In this document: positions 13,101 to 25,536 of the stretch, in pieces
Numbering within the stretch: the first letter of the stretch is position 1
Layout: every line of letters begins with the position of its first letter
DNA from: Antitrichia curtipendula
Lineage: Eukaryota > Streptophyta > Bryopsida > Hypnales > Leucodontaceae
Length of the DNA stretch: 64,000 nucleotides
Assembly (NCBI GenBank): GCA_951230915.1
Contig: OX579635.1
Location: forward strand, 32,302,001-32,366,000
Reading direction: 5' to 3'
Notes under the pieces: generated by a model
The model's input: the letters and a program-made list of their open reading frames with translations, nothing else
What the model was told of the DNA's origin: nothing
Databases searched by the model: none
Made by a program: the position numbers and the translations under genes

Positions 13101-14382
13101 GGGCATTTCAACATCGCCGAAGGACGTGCCCAAGTGGAATGCAGATCCAGAGGCAGATGCTCTGCAATCTACCTGTGCGTTTGCTGTAGAGCATTTGCAC
13201 GATGATGGATGCATAGTTGTTTTTCACTCCTTTAGCGTCGCATCGAGGTCGGACATTGCTGGAGCTTGCGAGGTGTATGACTTAAAAAAGAAGAAAGATT
13301 GGCTCGGCATGAATCGCATGCACCTCACGTCGGCATTAGATATCACAAAGACGGTATGCTAATTTGTAAATTTGAGTTCCAGTTTTTAAATTGTGTCTAC
13401 ACATAATTATCTTCACTCTAATGTTTTTTGTTCTCTTCAAATTGCAGACACAGAAGTTTGGAGTGACAGTTCTTGTGAAGGACCTTCAATCAGTAGGCGA
13501 ATCAAAATTTGCCTTCAAACGTACGCAAATGATGAAGAAGGCTGGGGTAGATGTAGAAATCGATGATATGCTCATGAACTATATGCATGAAGATGACCTC
13601 TCTATGAATGGAAACAAGCCATGGAGAGGCGCACGCGAGAAGGATCCAAGGTTCTTCACTCTCTTCCTCGAGGCCACAAGCAATGAAGGCGATATCATTA
13701 TGGACTGTTCAGCCTCTACTGGTTAGTGTTCTAATTTTGTAAATTTGAATTGTATTCAATTGTACAAATTGATAGCCTAATCTAACTGAAATACATTCTT
13801 TTACTGTTGTAGGTGCTTGCATTAACGCTTGCAGAGGCACCGGGCGCAATATATTGGCTTTGGAAGGGAACAAGGACATTTTCAACGCCCTCTTGAAGCC
13901 AATGACAAAGTCTACACCGTCTGTGGTAGCAAGAACAACGCCAACAACAATAGCTGACCTCCCAATCAATCCAGAGGATGTGCCCATCGTACCTCGCAAG
14001 TTTGTTCGAAAAGGAAAATCTAGTAAGTAAGTCCCAACCTCTTTCATTCTTTGTTTGTTTTCTTCCTCTTGCATTTTCAAACACTCATCCATTGTCTTCA
14101 ATTTCTTTCAGGAGTGACAGGTTGATGTTGGCAGAGGCCATAGAGAAGAAGAAATGGCTTATCGTTAGTCCAGAAAAGCCTTTTCATCTTCCACAATATG
14201 CAGAGCAAATGGCAAGCGCTTTTGCAACTTGTGGTTCCTCTAAACCAAAACGACGCAAGAACACTTATGCCCTAAATGTCTTGCAATATGTAGATGTTTC
14301 TGCATCTGAGGGTAGGGAGTCCTCAGAGTCATCTACTGAGTCAGATTCTGTGATTGAATCAACCAATGACTTGGATTCTTGA
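4185..14382 (+). CDS. ParB/Srx-like plus beta-class DNA methyltransferase-like protein (copy 1)
   Basis: Proposed exons: 4185-4493, 6405-6485, 9090-9257, 9751-10439, 10563-10755, 10819-11049, 11131-11346, 11478-11713, 11923-12634, 13003-13353, 13448-13721, 13813-14026, 14112-14382. All have GT-AG borders and compatible phases, giving 1314 residues; exons from 9751 on are supported by copy 2, the first three are weaker. Residues 1-260 are acidic and disordered. About 267-416 look ParB/sulfiredoxin-like: IPLCRL...VRPALLSDISKLEQDF, then FICDGNHRRVAW. Later comes a Lys/Glu-rich stretch. The C-terminus (about 946-1240) follows beta-class methyltransferase order: VIFIDCPEN at the DPPY position, LHDDGCIVVFHS, then WRGAREKDP...GDIIMDCSASTGAC...GRNILALEGN at the SAM-binding motif. 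Both motifs are degenerate, so catalysis is doubtful. Bacterial and phage ParB-methylase fusions are the nearest known architecture. Function here is inference. Confidence 0.72.
6578..6652. repeat. Imperfect hairpin in intron 2 of copy 1 (family member 1)
   Basis: The left arm GGGGTACCACGAGGCAAG pairs imperfectly with the right arm ending TGCTCGTGGTCCCCCC around a TCGGCTCCGA centre. It shares the GGGGTAC end and TCGGNTCCGA centre with the hairpins at 6.8, 7.9 and 8.6 kb. Confidence 0.6.
6794..6866. repeat. Imperfect hairpin in intron 2 of copy 1 (family member 2)
   Basis: The arms begin GAGGGTACCTTGCGG and end TCGATGTACCCTTGC, around a GGATCCGACGTGGG centre. The structure matches the member at 7.9 kb in length and centre. 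Confidence 0.65.
7923..7998. repeat. Imperfect hairpin in intron 2 of copy 1 (family member 3)
   Basis: The left arm GGGGGGTACCTTGAGGTGC pairs with the right arm AAGGTGCCCCAATGTACCCC around TTCGGATCCGACGTGGG. It is the clearest member of the family. Confidence 0.7.
8634..8694. repeat. Imperfect hairpin in intron 2 of copy 1 (family member 4)
   Basis: The left arm CCTTTGAGTGCATG pairs with the right arm CATGCACTCAAGG around CGTCGGATCCGACG. The arms differ from the other members but the core is the same. Confidence 0.7.
9090..9530 (+). other. Extended exon 3 reading frame ending in a SUMO-interaction-like motif
   Basis: If the donor at 9258 (TTG|GTGAGT) is not used, the frame stays open to TAG 9438-9440. 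It then continues in frame for 29 more codons to TAG 9528-9530. The last part reads EIIILSSDEDDDVVIYD, which has the hydrophobic-plus-acidic form of a SUMO-interacting motif. This could be an alternative short product of the gene, or a former separate gene spoiled by the first TAG. The stretch has coding-like composition (YSSEEEFPYMEL). Transcript data would decide. Confidence 0.4.
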
Positions 14383-16500
14383 GATCGACGTATCTCTTGG
14401 ATTGTAATATTGTGTTTTGCTCTTTAATTGGATTGGATTGGCTTTGTGTGTTTTATGGTTACTTCTAAGAGTCTCATCTTTGTCATTTTATATTTGAATT
14501 TTTTTTAACATTAGTACCCCAAAAATCAATATTTACAATTCCGTCGGATCCGACGGAATCATAGGTATTGCTCAATATTTCTCACATTTATATTTTTTGA
14601 AGACAACTTTTTCTCATCACCACTTATGGTCTATAATTCAACAACTCTCTTTAATCTTTTTTTTAATCTTTTATCTTCCATTTTCTCGATTTGTGGTTTT
14701 AAGCCATCATCTCTGTTATCCTATATTGTTCTTTTCATTAAAAAATTGCTCGATTTTTTTTTAAGTATAAAAGATTTAGTATTTCTAGCATAAAACTCTC
14801 CTAAATATTCAAGAAATACTTTAGGTCTAGAAAATAGACCCTAAATGTCTACTCTATAATATACATTGTCCACGGTCATGGGTATTTGAGATAACAAAGA
14901 GAGGAAAAATCCAGGTAATTTATATATAATCCAAATGTTTAAACCCACGGTTATAGGTAGCCAGCTATAATTTTTATTATAAAAAAGTTCCTGCTCACAG
15001 GCTCACAAGCTCACAGGCTCACCACTCCATGCTCGCCTGCTAGCAACCCTATTATGGATTAAACGGCTATTGCTGGAGTGCTACCCCTTTCACAGTGAAT
15101 TCCCTTTACAATTGCGTGAGTTCTTCTTCTTGATATATGGAGACGCTATGAAAATAATAATGTCTTGTAAATGAGTGGACGCCAAGTGGTGGTGATCTTA
15201 AAATAAAGTGATTGCATACCTCCACCTATCCCCTAAAGAACTGATCGACAATTGCATATAGATGTACGCTGTTGTATGGTTGGCATTTGCCACCAACGAA
15301 AACTCTTAATTTGGGATCTTGTTTAGCTCATTAGAACCGCATTTGTCTAAAACATGGCTGTGTAGTCCACAAAAATGATTGTGTAGTCAAGTTAAAGAGT
15401 TTGTGTATCGGGCCAAAGTAGTTGTGATTGTCAAATTAACCTTTGAAGACCTTAGCCATGTGAGAGGAATCTCTTCAGCAGAACTGAAAACTTATTAAAA
15501 ATCTTAAGGTAGGATTTCCTTTTAAACTTATTTGAGATGATGTAGTTTGAATGCCGTGAATTTGGACCATATCAACTGATTGCTAATTTCAGAAATAAGA
15601 TACATTATTATACTCTATAGATACACTTAGGATTAAGTGCTTAACCCCTAAAAAACCATTGCCCCTTTGGGGGACAACGGTTATTTCTTGGACAGGTAAC
15701 AATGTCCTAAAATTTATTAGTGATATTTATAAACAATTTTTTGGGGGATTCATTTTTCTGAGGATTCATTTCTCAGTGGAATTTTCCAAATTAATCATTT
15801 GTTTTTGGATGGTTTAGTTTAGTTTTCTTTCTACCACAATCTCACAATTAAGATTTTTGTAATAGAATTCCATCGAGAAATTGTTAATATTTTAGATTTT
15901 CCTAATATCTTGTACTTTTTTCTTATTATTACTATAAGATAAATAGATAAGTATACATATTTCTCCCAGAAATGTAACCTAAAATGTCCACTTTACGAAT
16001 TTAAAGCTTTGAACATGAAGTGGAAAAAATTCAAGTAGAAAATAAATATATTCACAAAATCAAGTCGAGCTTTGTATTGCAGAACTTGTTGGATTTGGTG
16101 TTACTAGAATATATGCGTTTCTAAAGCTACAAATGTGGAAGTATGTCAAGTGGTCAATTATCATTGACATTAGTTGAAGATTAGATGTCCAAAAATGAGG
16201 TCGATGATGTAAGGGTCACATAAACTTCAATAAATCACCATATGAAGATAACCTCATTTTAAATCCATTCTAACATATACTCAAAAGAATTGAGGATCTA
16301 ACATCACAGATAGGATTTAAAAATCAAAATCTATAGCTTTCATTTGAATACCGATTCCAAAATATTGGGTACCCGAATTGTAGTTCATAGTGGATTTGCT
16401 TAAATCGTCAAATCTGGAGATGAATCCAGATGTTGTGGGGATAATAAAATTAGTTTAACATTTGAACAAGTAAGGGAACATTGAAATCGATGACCCTGGA
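14383..16500. other. Intergenic AT-rich stretch, no gene seen
   Basis: I see no supportable gene. A short run of CTCACAGG/CTCACAAG-type repeats lies near 14995-15025, and a similar CTCACTGCTCA run lies near 26010-26085. Around 15640-15690 the sequence TTAACCCCTAAA followed by CCATTGCCCC...GGGGACAACGG resembles the ends of the inverted-repeat element at 55048-55980, so a relic of that family may be present. Confidence 0.4.
14538..14559. repeat. Perfect 22-bp palindrome with GGATCC centre
   Basis: The inner 18 bp are TCCGTCGGATCCGACGGA, identical to the core of the palindrome at 977-996. It lies about 160 bp after the stop codon of copy 1. Confidence 0.9.
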
Positions 16501-16732
16501 CAGATATTGGTCTGGTTTAAGGGGCCGAACCCAATCGCGGTAGATGTGCATATTCGGGATGGACGGATAATTTCATCCTTGAGGGTTTACGGTGAAGGAG
16601 TTCCGCCTTGGGTTCCCTGTGGCCTCTGAGAGGGATCATTGTTTCTGCCTTTAGCTTGACTGTCGAGGGGAGCGATTCCGTCTTCAAGCTGCTCATTCGT
16701 GCCACAGCAAACAACCACATTTGCGGTTTGAG
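16500..16732. other. GC-richer unassigned block, possible lost 5' exon of copy 2
   Basis: Base composition rises here and frames are open for short distances on the plus strand, ending at a possible donor TTTGAG|GTATGA at 16733. No frame is fully open and I recognise no protein. If it is an upstream exon of the 19.9-25.1 kb gene, the satellite that follows would be intronic. That is a guess. Confidence 0.2.
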
Positions 16733-16875
16733 GTATGATCACTGTCTTTTCTGATTTTAGGTAAGATCAAATTTGTATTGAGAATTTAGGGTTTAGTGCG
16801 ATTTGAGGTATGATCACTGTCTTCACTGATTTTAGGTAAGATCAAATTCGTATTGAGAATTTGGGGAGGGGGACA
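16730..16875. repeat. Tandem duplication of 75 bp
   Basis: The block starting GAGGTATGATCACTGTCTT occurs at 16730 and again at 16805, followed in both by TGATTTTAGGTAAGATCAAA and TATTGAGAATTT. It lies just before the satellite array. Confidence 0.8.
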
Positions 16876-16899
16876 GTGCGTCGCCGGTAGGCCTTAGTT

Positions 16900-19840
16900 C
16901 TTCACTGCTTTTGCTCAACGCTCCTCCATACCGAAATTGCCACCTCGGGCTTGTGAAATTTGTTTCTCGACATAGTTGTGTGGGCACTCCGAAATTTGGG
17001 GAGGGGGACATTGCGACCTTGGTGGGCATTCGTTCTTCAGCTTTTTCACTCAGCGCTCCCCGATTCCGAAACTGCCACTAAGGGCTTGTGACATTTGTTT
17101 GTCAACAAGGTTGTGCGGACACTCCAGATTTTGGAGACGGGGACATTGCTTAAGGGTGCGCATTAGTTTTCAGCTTCTTATGCTCAGCTCTCCACGGTAC
17201 CTAAACTGCCATCCGGGGCTCTTGAAATTTGTTTCTTGGCAGAGGTTGTGCAGTCACTCTCAATAAATTGCAACTGGGGTAAGTGCGTCCCCGCCTCCCC
17301 GGTGCGCGTTAGATTTTGGCTTCATGTGCTCAGAGCTCCTCGGTACCGAAATGGCCGTCTAGGGCTCTCTGAAATTTCTTTCGCGATAGAGGTTGTGTAG
17401 ACAGTACAGATTTTGCACTCGGGGACAGAGCGTGCCCGGAGCGTGTCAAATTTTCGCTACTTGTGCTTAGCGTCCTCGGTACCAAAACTGCCGTCTGGGG
17501 CTCCCGAAATTCGTTTTGGGGCAGGGCTGGTTTGGGTTCTCGATAATTTGTAGATAGGGACACGGCGTCCCCGGTGTTCATTAGATTTTGGCTACTTGGG
17601 CTTAGCTTTCCTCGGTACCGAAACTGCCGTCTGGGGCTCTTCGAATTTTATTTCGCGGCAGAGGTTGTGCGGTCACTGTCGATAATTTGCACTCGGGGAC
17701 AGAGCGTCCCCGGTGTTCGTTAGATTTTGGCTACTTGGGCTTATTGCTCCTCGGTACCGAAACTGCCGTCTGGGCTCTTTCAAATTTCTTTCGCAACAGA
17801 GGTTGTGCGGTCTCTCTCGATAATTTGCACTTGGGTCAGTGCGTCCGCGGTGGGAGTTAAATTTTGGCTTCATTTGCTCACCGCTCCTGGGTACCGAAAC
17901 GGAAGTCTGGGGATCCCAAAATTTGACACGCGACAAGGCTGGTGTGGACACTCTCGATATATTGCACTTGGAGTCAGTTTGTGTTTGTACGCGTAAGACT
18001 TTGGCTTCATGGGCTGAGCGCTCCTTGGTACCAAAACGGCCATCTGAAGCTCTTGAAATATGATTTTAGGCAGACGTTGTTTGGTCACGACAAATTTTGC
18101 ACTTGGGGGTCAATGGGTCTGCAGTCCGCGTAAAATTTGGCTTCATGTGCTCAGTGCTCCTCGGTACCGAAATGGCCATCAGGGGCTCTTTCAAATTTGT
18201 TTCGCGTTAGGCTGGTGTGGACACTCTCGATAGTTTGCACATGGGGACAGAGCATCCCCGATGTTTGTTAGATTTTGGCGACTTGGGCTGAGCGCTCCTC
18301 GGTACCGAAACTGCCGTCTGGGCTCTTTCAAATTTCTTTCGCGGCAGAGGTTGTGCGGTCTTTCACGACAGATTTTGCACTTGGGGTCAGTGCGTCCCCG
18401 GTGCGTGTTAAATTTTGGCCTCATTTGCTCAGCGCTCCTCGGTACCGAAACTGGCATCCGGGGCTCTCGAAATTTGAATCTAGGTAGAGCTTGTGATGAC
18501 GGTAAAGATTTTGCACTTAGGGTAAGTGCGTCCCCGGTGCGCGTTTGATTTTTGCTTCATGTGCTCAGAGCTCCTCGGTACCAAAATGGCCGACTGGGGC
18601 TCCTGAAATTTCTTTCGCGACAGAGGTTTCGTGGACAGTACAGATTTTGCACTCGGGGACAGAGCGTGCCCGGGGCGTGTCAAATTTTGGCTTCATGTGC
18701 TCAGTGCTCCTCGGTACCGAAATGGCCATCAGGGGCTCTTTCAAATTTGTTTCGCGTTAGGCTGGTGTGGACACTCTCGATAGTTTGCACATGGGGACAG
18801 AGCGTCCCCGATGTTTGTTAGATTTTGGCGACTTGGGCTGAGCGCTCCTCGGTACCGAAACTGCCGTCTGGGCTCTTTCAAATTTCTTTCGCGGCAGAGG
18901 TTGTGCGGTCACGACAGATTTTGCACTTGGGGACAGAGCGTCCCCGGTGCGCGTTAGATTTAGGCTACTTGTGCTTAGCGCTCCTCGGTACCAAAATGGC
19001 GGGCTGGGGCTCTTGAAATTTGTTTTGGGCCAGGGTTGGTTTGGGTTCTCGATAATTTGCACATGGGACAGAGAGTCCTGGTGTTTGTTAGATTTTGGCT
19101 ACTTGGGCTTACCGCTCCTCGGTACCGAAATGGCCGTCTGGGCTCTTTCATATTTCTTTCGTGACAGAGGTTGTGCGGTCTCTCTCGATAATTTGCACTT
19201 GGGACAATGCGTCTTCAGTGCGCATTAGACTTTGGCTTCATGTGCTCAGCGCTCCTCGGTACCGAAATGGCCATCAGGGGCTCTTTCAAATTTGTTTCGC
19301 GACAGGCTGGTGTGGACACTCTCGATAATTTGCACATGGGGATAGAGCGTCCCCGATGTTTGTTAGATTTTGGCGACTTGGGCTGAGCGCTCCTCGGTAC
19401 CGAAACTGCCGTCTGGGCTCTTTCAAATTTCTTTTACGACAGAGGTTGTGCGGTCTCTCTCGATAATTTGCACTTGGGTCAGTGCGTCCCCGATGCTCGT
19501 TAAATTTGGCTTCATGTGCTCAGCGCTCCTCGGTACCGAAATGGCCGACTGGGGCTCTTTCAAATTTGTTTCGTGACAGAGGTTGTCTGGACACTCTCAT
19601 TAATTTGCACTTGGGACAATGTGGCCCCGGTGCGCGTTAGACTTTGGCTTCATGTGCTCAGTGATCCTCGGTACCGAAATGGCCGTCTGGGGCTCTTTCA
19701 AATTTGTTTCGCGACAGGCTGGTGTGGACACTCTCGATAATTTGCACATGGGGATAGAGCGTCCCCGATGTTTGTTAGATTTTGGCGACTTGGGCTGAGC
19801 GCTCCTCGGTACCGAAACTGCCGCTCAAGGCTTATGGAGT
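16900..19840. repeat. Satellite array, about 22 monomers of about 137 bp
   Basis: The phrase CTCCTCGGTACCGAAA (often followed by TGGCC or CTGCC) recurs about every 137 bp, for example near 17340, 17615, 17752, 18160, 18300, 18434, 18575, 18714, 18848, 19120, 19257, 19395, 19530 and 19808. Each monomer also carries GGGCTCTTTCAAATTTGTTTCG, a TCTCGATAATTTGCAC block and a GGACAGAGCGTCCCCGGTG block. The first monomers (16.92 and 17.05 kb) are the most diverged. Segments of two to four monomers are nearly identical to each other (18.14-18.40 with 18.69-18.95; 19.24-19.44 with 19.66-19.83), which indicates higher-order duplication. The array ends about 75 bp before the first visible exon of copy 2. 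Short ORFs in it are repeat artefacts. Confidence 0.9.
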
Positions 19841-19916
19841 TTGTTTCTGATACTTGTGCTGATACTTTTCCTTTCTTGATTTATCTTTTACTGTTAACGT
19901 TTGGATAATTCAGTAG

Positions 19917-22900
19917 ATGGGAGATGATGAAGTTGGTGCATGCGAGTCTCTTTCCTTGGGCGATGAATTTGAGGTAAGCTTTCGCTCTAAATGTTTCAGA
20001 TTGGATTACAGGGGACTTCGTGTAGTATCTGTGTTTTAAATGGCTGCTTTGATTCATTTGGCAGATGGAAGTCGAGAACATGGAGTCCGAGATTGTTCCT
20101 TTGCAGAATGTCGGGGATGTAGGTTCTCCGCAGTTTGAGACGATGCAAAGTGTCGGAGACGAGAATGTTGGAGTTAAAGGCGATGGCACGTCCGAGGAAC
20201 TCCGGAAGGACGGTGTAGTTGAATCTCAAAGCTTGTTATCTGTGGAGGATGAGACTACAACAATCCATGAGGAGAGTTTGAATATTGACATGATGGTTGG
20301 ACTCAGCATTGATGAGGCAGAGAATGCCTTCAGAGTGAAGGAGAAGCTTGATTCCATATCAATAATACAGGAGTTGCGGTTCAAGCCAGTCGATTCTTCT
20401 CGCTTGAGAATTCCACTTTGTCGGATGATTCCTTTGCTACTAGTCCGACCACTTCTACACTCCGATGTTAGGCGTTTAGAGGCAGAGTTTGTACATGGAT
20501 ATCGGGAAGGTGACCGAGTGTTCTATGTATCCATATCGGATGATGCTGGGAAATCTCAGCTTGTCACGGACGAAATTATGGAGAGTTGGGATTTTCATTG
20601 GCTAAAGGAGAACGATGCATTTGAAAAGCAATTATCTTCTGATGTGCACTTGTCTTCTCTTTCCGGCCATATGTTCTTCATCTGGGATGGAAACCAAAGG
20701 TTCTAAGCTTGGAGTAAGTATATTTCACGATTGCATTCAGATGAGGCGGAATGGCATTTTTCGGTGGATACTATACTCCTCACATCAAAGGGCAGTACTG
20801 GCATTCTTCTGAATGCAATGAACAATGTAAACAGGTATGTAAATATGATTTATCTTCTAAGTTGATTTTGTGTAATCAACTTTGAGTGAACCTCTATCTA
20901 ATTTTCATGATTTCCCAGGTCCACGGAGAATGCGCATGTTAAAACAAACCTTGTACACAAACTGCATCGCATAAGTTCGTATGGGGTATTAAAGTTACCT
21001 GATTTTAAAGAGTTACTCACAGCGGATGAGTACAAAGCCTGTGAGACTCGACCGAAGCCGTATCCATGGTATCCGTTAACATCAGATGTCTTTATCAAAT
21101 TCTTGAACCGGGTAAGAATTGTTTTCTCACCAATTTGTTATTTTGAAGTATTTCCCATTCTTCATAGAGTAAAGTCTAATTCTTGACGTCATATATGCAG
21201 CAAGATGTCTCCGCCGCTGCGGATGAAGCCGCTAGATTGTACATGGAGAAGACCGCAAAGGCAGACCGTACTGCTCGTGGCATACACGATGCAATGGAAA
21301 CTGCCTCACAAGCCAGAGTGAAGTCCTACCGTACAGAGTTTGACAAGATGATAGGCGTGGTAAATCCCAAGCATGGCCCCAAGTTCCTGGAAGCGGTAAG
21401 CAAACCACTTTGTCCTCACCTTCCCTCAATTTATTGTCAAATTCTTATCATGGTGAATGTGCACTCTATGCAATTGCAATATCCTTCAAGGAAGTGTGAG
21501 TTTCTTCTCTACACCAAGAATTGAGTAAATAATGGGTGATTGTTGTTTTAGTGTATTTCTTTGTCTATATTTGATTCATGAAATTGAAATTGATTGGACT
21601 TGACTGAAAATGAATTAATTTCAAAAATGAAGACAAGTTTCCATTTACGCTATTAACAAATGAATCCTTCATATTTGAATTCTAGATATATTACCATTGG
21701 AGCCAGTTCGAGAAGCCTGAGATGTCAATTGAGAAACTCTAGAAGATTTCATCGACAATTGTTGAACCCCAGTTCAAGGTCAAGTGGTTGAATTGGTGGA
21801 ATTCCGGAGATTTGAGCCGTGTAGCGTTGCGGTTTCCAACAGCTGGTGTCACTGACGAGAAACTAGAAGCGTGGTTAACGAAGGCTGCTTTCTGGGCTCA
21901 GGTGAGCTATTTGAATTGAGACGTTTCCGTAACAAAGCCATCCGATCTATGTCGCTCAATAGTATGTGAAGCTACTTGTACTTGTATTGTAACTAATTCG
22001 TTTATTATACACGCTTGTAGTTGGAGTTTGTTACGGTTCAAGCTGTGAACGAGACAATGAAGTCAGAAGAAATTATGGTGGACTGGAGAGCAAGAGATGA
22101 TGTGGACGAAATTGAAGAGTACATTGAAAAATACCGCATTATTTTGTGGGATCACGCATTTTATTTCTATTTCCGCAAGTCAGTGGAATACTCTCGATCC
22201 AAGCCGTTTCTTTCACAAGACGGAGCTAAGAGAGCAATGCAGCGTCTGCAGTACCGGTAAAATCTTCAATTACCTTACCAAGTTAACTTTCGTGCTATCC
22301 AATGTGGTTCAAATGTTAGATTTTGTTGCTTTGAAGTGACCAAGGCTCCGGTACTTATTGCTATTTAGATAATACAATATGTCTACTTTGTCGGACATGT
22401 CACGAACGCTCCGCCGGAAGCTTTTGTGGTGAGTTTTAAAAAGCCTGGGTAGACGCTCACAGATGCTGGCACGGAAGCTAGATATGAAATGACCTCTTCG
22501 GTAACGAGGAGGCTATTCTGGTGACTCTTTGCATTGTTTTTTTGGTCACGGGGTTTCTTTCTAAATTGAGATTTTGGTAATATTAATTGCTTTGAAGTTA
22601 TTCATGTATGCAATTGTTGGTAGTCCATGGCTGTGTTTTGTTGGATTGGTTTTCTAACTTCATTCAGTTTTCAAACCTGACCTTCATGTTTTGATCTTAG
22701 TTGGTTGGTTTTGAAACTTCATTAATGGACGACATAGTAACTAGATTGTATTGTGCTCTGACCCTTTTAATGGCTTACATGAAACTTCAAGCCCTTAAAT
22801 TTTTGAAACAATTGTATTTCACATATTCTTCTCTAACATTGCATTTCTCTTTGTTGAAGGTACTTCAAAAGAGAACTCCTTGGGAAAAAAGCAATTGACA

Positions 22901-25067
22901 AGAAGTCTTTCCCAAAATTATTTGGGGGTTGGTTGGAGAAAACTTTGAAGGATGCATACATGTTTACACCTGGGCAGGTACGTGGGTTTAATTCTATCGA
23001 GCACACAACATGTCCATGGTATTTGGAATGCCCGAAGAAATTTGTCCCAAGTGAAGAAGAAGCTGAGAAGGCGCTTCAGTCATCCTCAACCCAAGTGCCT
23101 GCAGAGGATTCCGATGCAGATATGAGTGATGACCCCCAGTCCGAGATAGAGATGAAGAAAACTAGCAAGACAGGAAGAAAGGTAACTAAGGAATCTGTGG
23201 GGACCAAGAAGACAATTGAGACCAAGGAGACAAAGGGCAATACTTCAAAAGGCAAAGGTGAGGGAGAAGCAGTTGTTGTTGGGAGTGCTTCAGAGACTAT
23301 TTCTTTGGACCCCATTAACCCTGGCAGGTTTATTAGTCCAAGACATTGTCCCCCGGAGTTGCTTTCAATGTCCACGGAGATTTTTGCACCATCTCAGCTT
23401 TATGAGAAGACTGCTAAACGCATTGACACACATGGTGTAAATTCCGAAGTCCGTCTTTTGAAGACTTCGGTTCACTCTATCATGCAGTTCATGGTCCTCA
23501 ATAAGCAATCCTCTCCTGAGTTCACGCAGATCTTGACATTTGCTCAGAAGGTTTGGCCCTAATACTCTTTTGTATTTCTTTCGGCTCTTTGTTATATTCT
23601 ATTTCATGTGCCAGTACATGTTCTAAAGATCTTTTTCTTGTTGTTGGTACTTGCATAGATGGGTCGTGGTCGTCAACAACTCCTTGGTGGTGTGCTCAAG
23701 AGAGAGGCTTGCCTTGATCTTATCGTGGCAGATGTGCCAGATGGTCTTCCAATCCCAGATATGGGAGCTTCGGTCCCCACATGGAATACACTAGCAGAGG
23801 ATTGGCCGGAATCCATTTTTGAGGTGGCTCGTAATACACTGCAAGATGATGGGGCGGTTATGCTTTTTCACCCTGATATTCCAGAGGTCCGACAAGCAAC
23901 GGATGGTCTTGCAGAAGCTTACGGTTTCACAACGTTGTATGATTGGTGGGGCGTCAACGATATGCTACTCACATCTTTCAGAAACCACAGTCGCACGGTA
24001 ATAATTTTAAGCCTTTCCATTCCATGGGTTTCTCCTTTTATCCTTTGCATTTTGTATCTTTACTTCATATGGATGTTAATGATTTATCTCCTCCTGATTT
24101 TGTATTTTTCTTTTCCAGACTAAGCGGTTTTGGATTATCCTCTACGTGAAGGAGTCATACTTTGACAATCCAGTTTAGTCCCAATTCTCCATTGAAGTCA
24201 ATCGAGACCTCAGTAATTTGGGCACTGATATTGTTGGGCAATGTGCCCTTTACAACTACACTAGTTTGACTACGGCCTTAAAGAACGGGGACAAAATGTG
24301 GAGAGGAGCTCGAGAAAAAGACCCTGTTCTTGTGCAACTTCTTATTGAGAGCTTTTCCAAACCTGGGGATGTGGTGTTGGATTGCAATGCATCAACTGGT
24401 ACAATCTTCACTCTTCATTTGTTTCTACTTTATGATTATTTCTACCCTTCAGCAATTTGCTTTGATTTTTATGCGACGTATTTGTATTTTTTAGGCTCCA
24501 GCGTTCACGCTTGCCGTCGAAGTGGGCGTCACCTCATTGCACTCGAGTCCGATGAGGAAATCTTTGAGGCTATTCTAGTTCCACTCTCTACTGCAGTTTC
24601 CTCCGAGGGCTCCATGGGCAAAAAACGAAAGGAACCTCCAGCCCCAAAAGGCACCGCAAAGGAAAGACCTACAAAGAGGATTGCGAAGAATCGCATGTGT
24701 ACGTAAGTCCTACCCTTTTTTCATTTGCTTCTGTTTTAACTTTATTTCCTTCAGAAGTAATAATTAATTTCATGTCATTGTTTTCCATCTCTGCAGGTTG
24801 GTAGACTTTTTTCCCAGTCCTCCAAGTCCGTTGTCTTTACCATGTTACATTGAGGCAATGGCCATTGACCTTGCGAATGTGGATAGTCCTACGGAAGTCC
24901 CAATTTTACCTCGGTATGATCCGAATGTGCGTAGATATATTGACTATGAGGCAAAGGAGGTTATTGTTGTTACTTCCAGTGGCAACACTGAGAGCGGTTC
25001 TAGTGCCACTTCCAGTGAGGTATCTTCTATGTGTGGTAGCAGTTCAGACTGTGTTTCCAAATCTTGA
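19917..25067 (+). pseudogene. ParB/Srx-like plus methyltransferase-like gene, copy 2, three nonsense codons
   Basis: Exons: 19917-19973, 20065-20834, 20919-21111, 21201-21395, 21686-21901, 22021-22256, 22860-23550, 23659-23997, 24119-24398, 24495-24702, 24797-25067. Borders and phases match copy 1, and three exons (193, 216, 236 nt) have identical lengths, so this is a duplicate with conserved gene structure. The frame would give 1151 residues but is broken by TAA 20704-20706, TAG 21740-21742 and TAG 24176-24178, with no frameshift. The first stop falls in the ParB-like motif: copy 1 GNHRRVAW, here GNQRF-stop-AW, so the His is also lost. The methyltransferase-like part keeps LIVADVPDG and VVLDCNASTG...GRHLIALES. 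An AG precedes ATG 19917, so an upstream exon may lie before or across the satellite. Confidence 0.75.
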
Positions 25068-25536
25068 CTTTTTTCATTGTATGCTTTGTTTACTTCCATG
25101 TAGTGAGACTAAAAGGGCCACTACACTTTATTTTGGTACTTCATATTCTCTAATTGTCTTACATTGTTTTCATGTCTTTGGAACTTCACTGATGTTGGCC
25201 TCTTTCAATGGGCTTGATATCATTCGCCACTTCTCTCATATACCATCGTCATAATGCCTTTTTTGTGTTTTTAGAAATTTATACATTACATTTAATCATA
25301 TCTCTTTCTGTCTACAGACTTTGTTCATATTGTTATTCAAATTATTTTAGAGAAAATTACGCACCTGAAGACAACCTCAACACAACCAAAAAAAAGTGAC
25401 TTGTGTTGAGGTGGGGTTGAGGTAGAGCTCAACTCACCCGAACTCAACAAAAAATCTTTAACTTGTTTTGAGGATACATTTTGCATGGCCCTTTTAAAAT
25501 TGTAGCTTTAATAAACAATACATTGAACTTCCAATG

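Noticed and set aside
16976..19740. Dozens of short open frames on both strands in the satellite
   Set aside because: They repeat with the 137-bp monomer and have no independent coding signal.
16900..19840. CRISPR-like array
   Set aside because: Monomers are contiguous, diverged and about 137 bp, with no short identical repeat and unique spacers, in a eukaryotic context.
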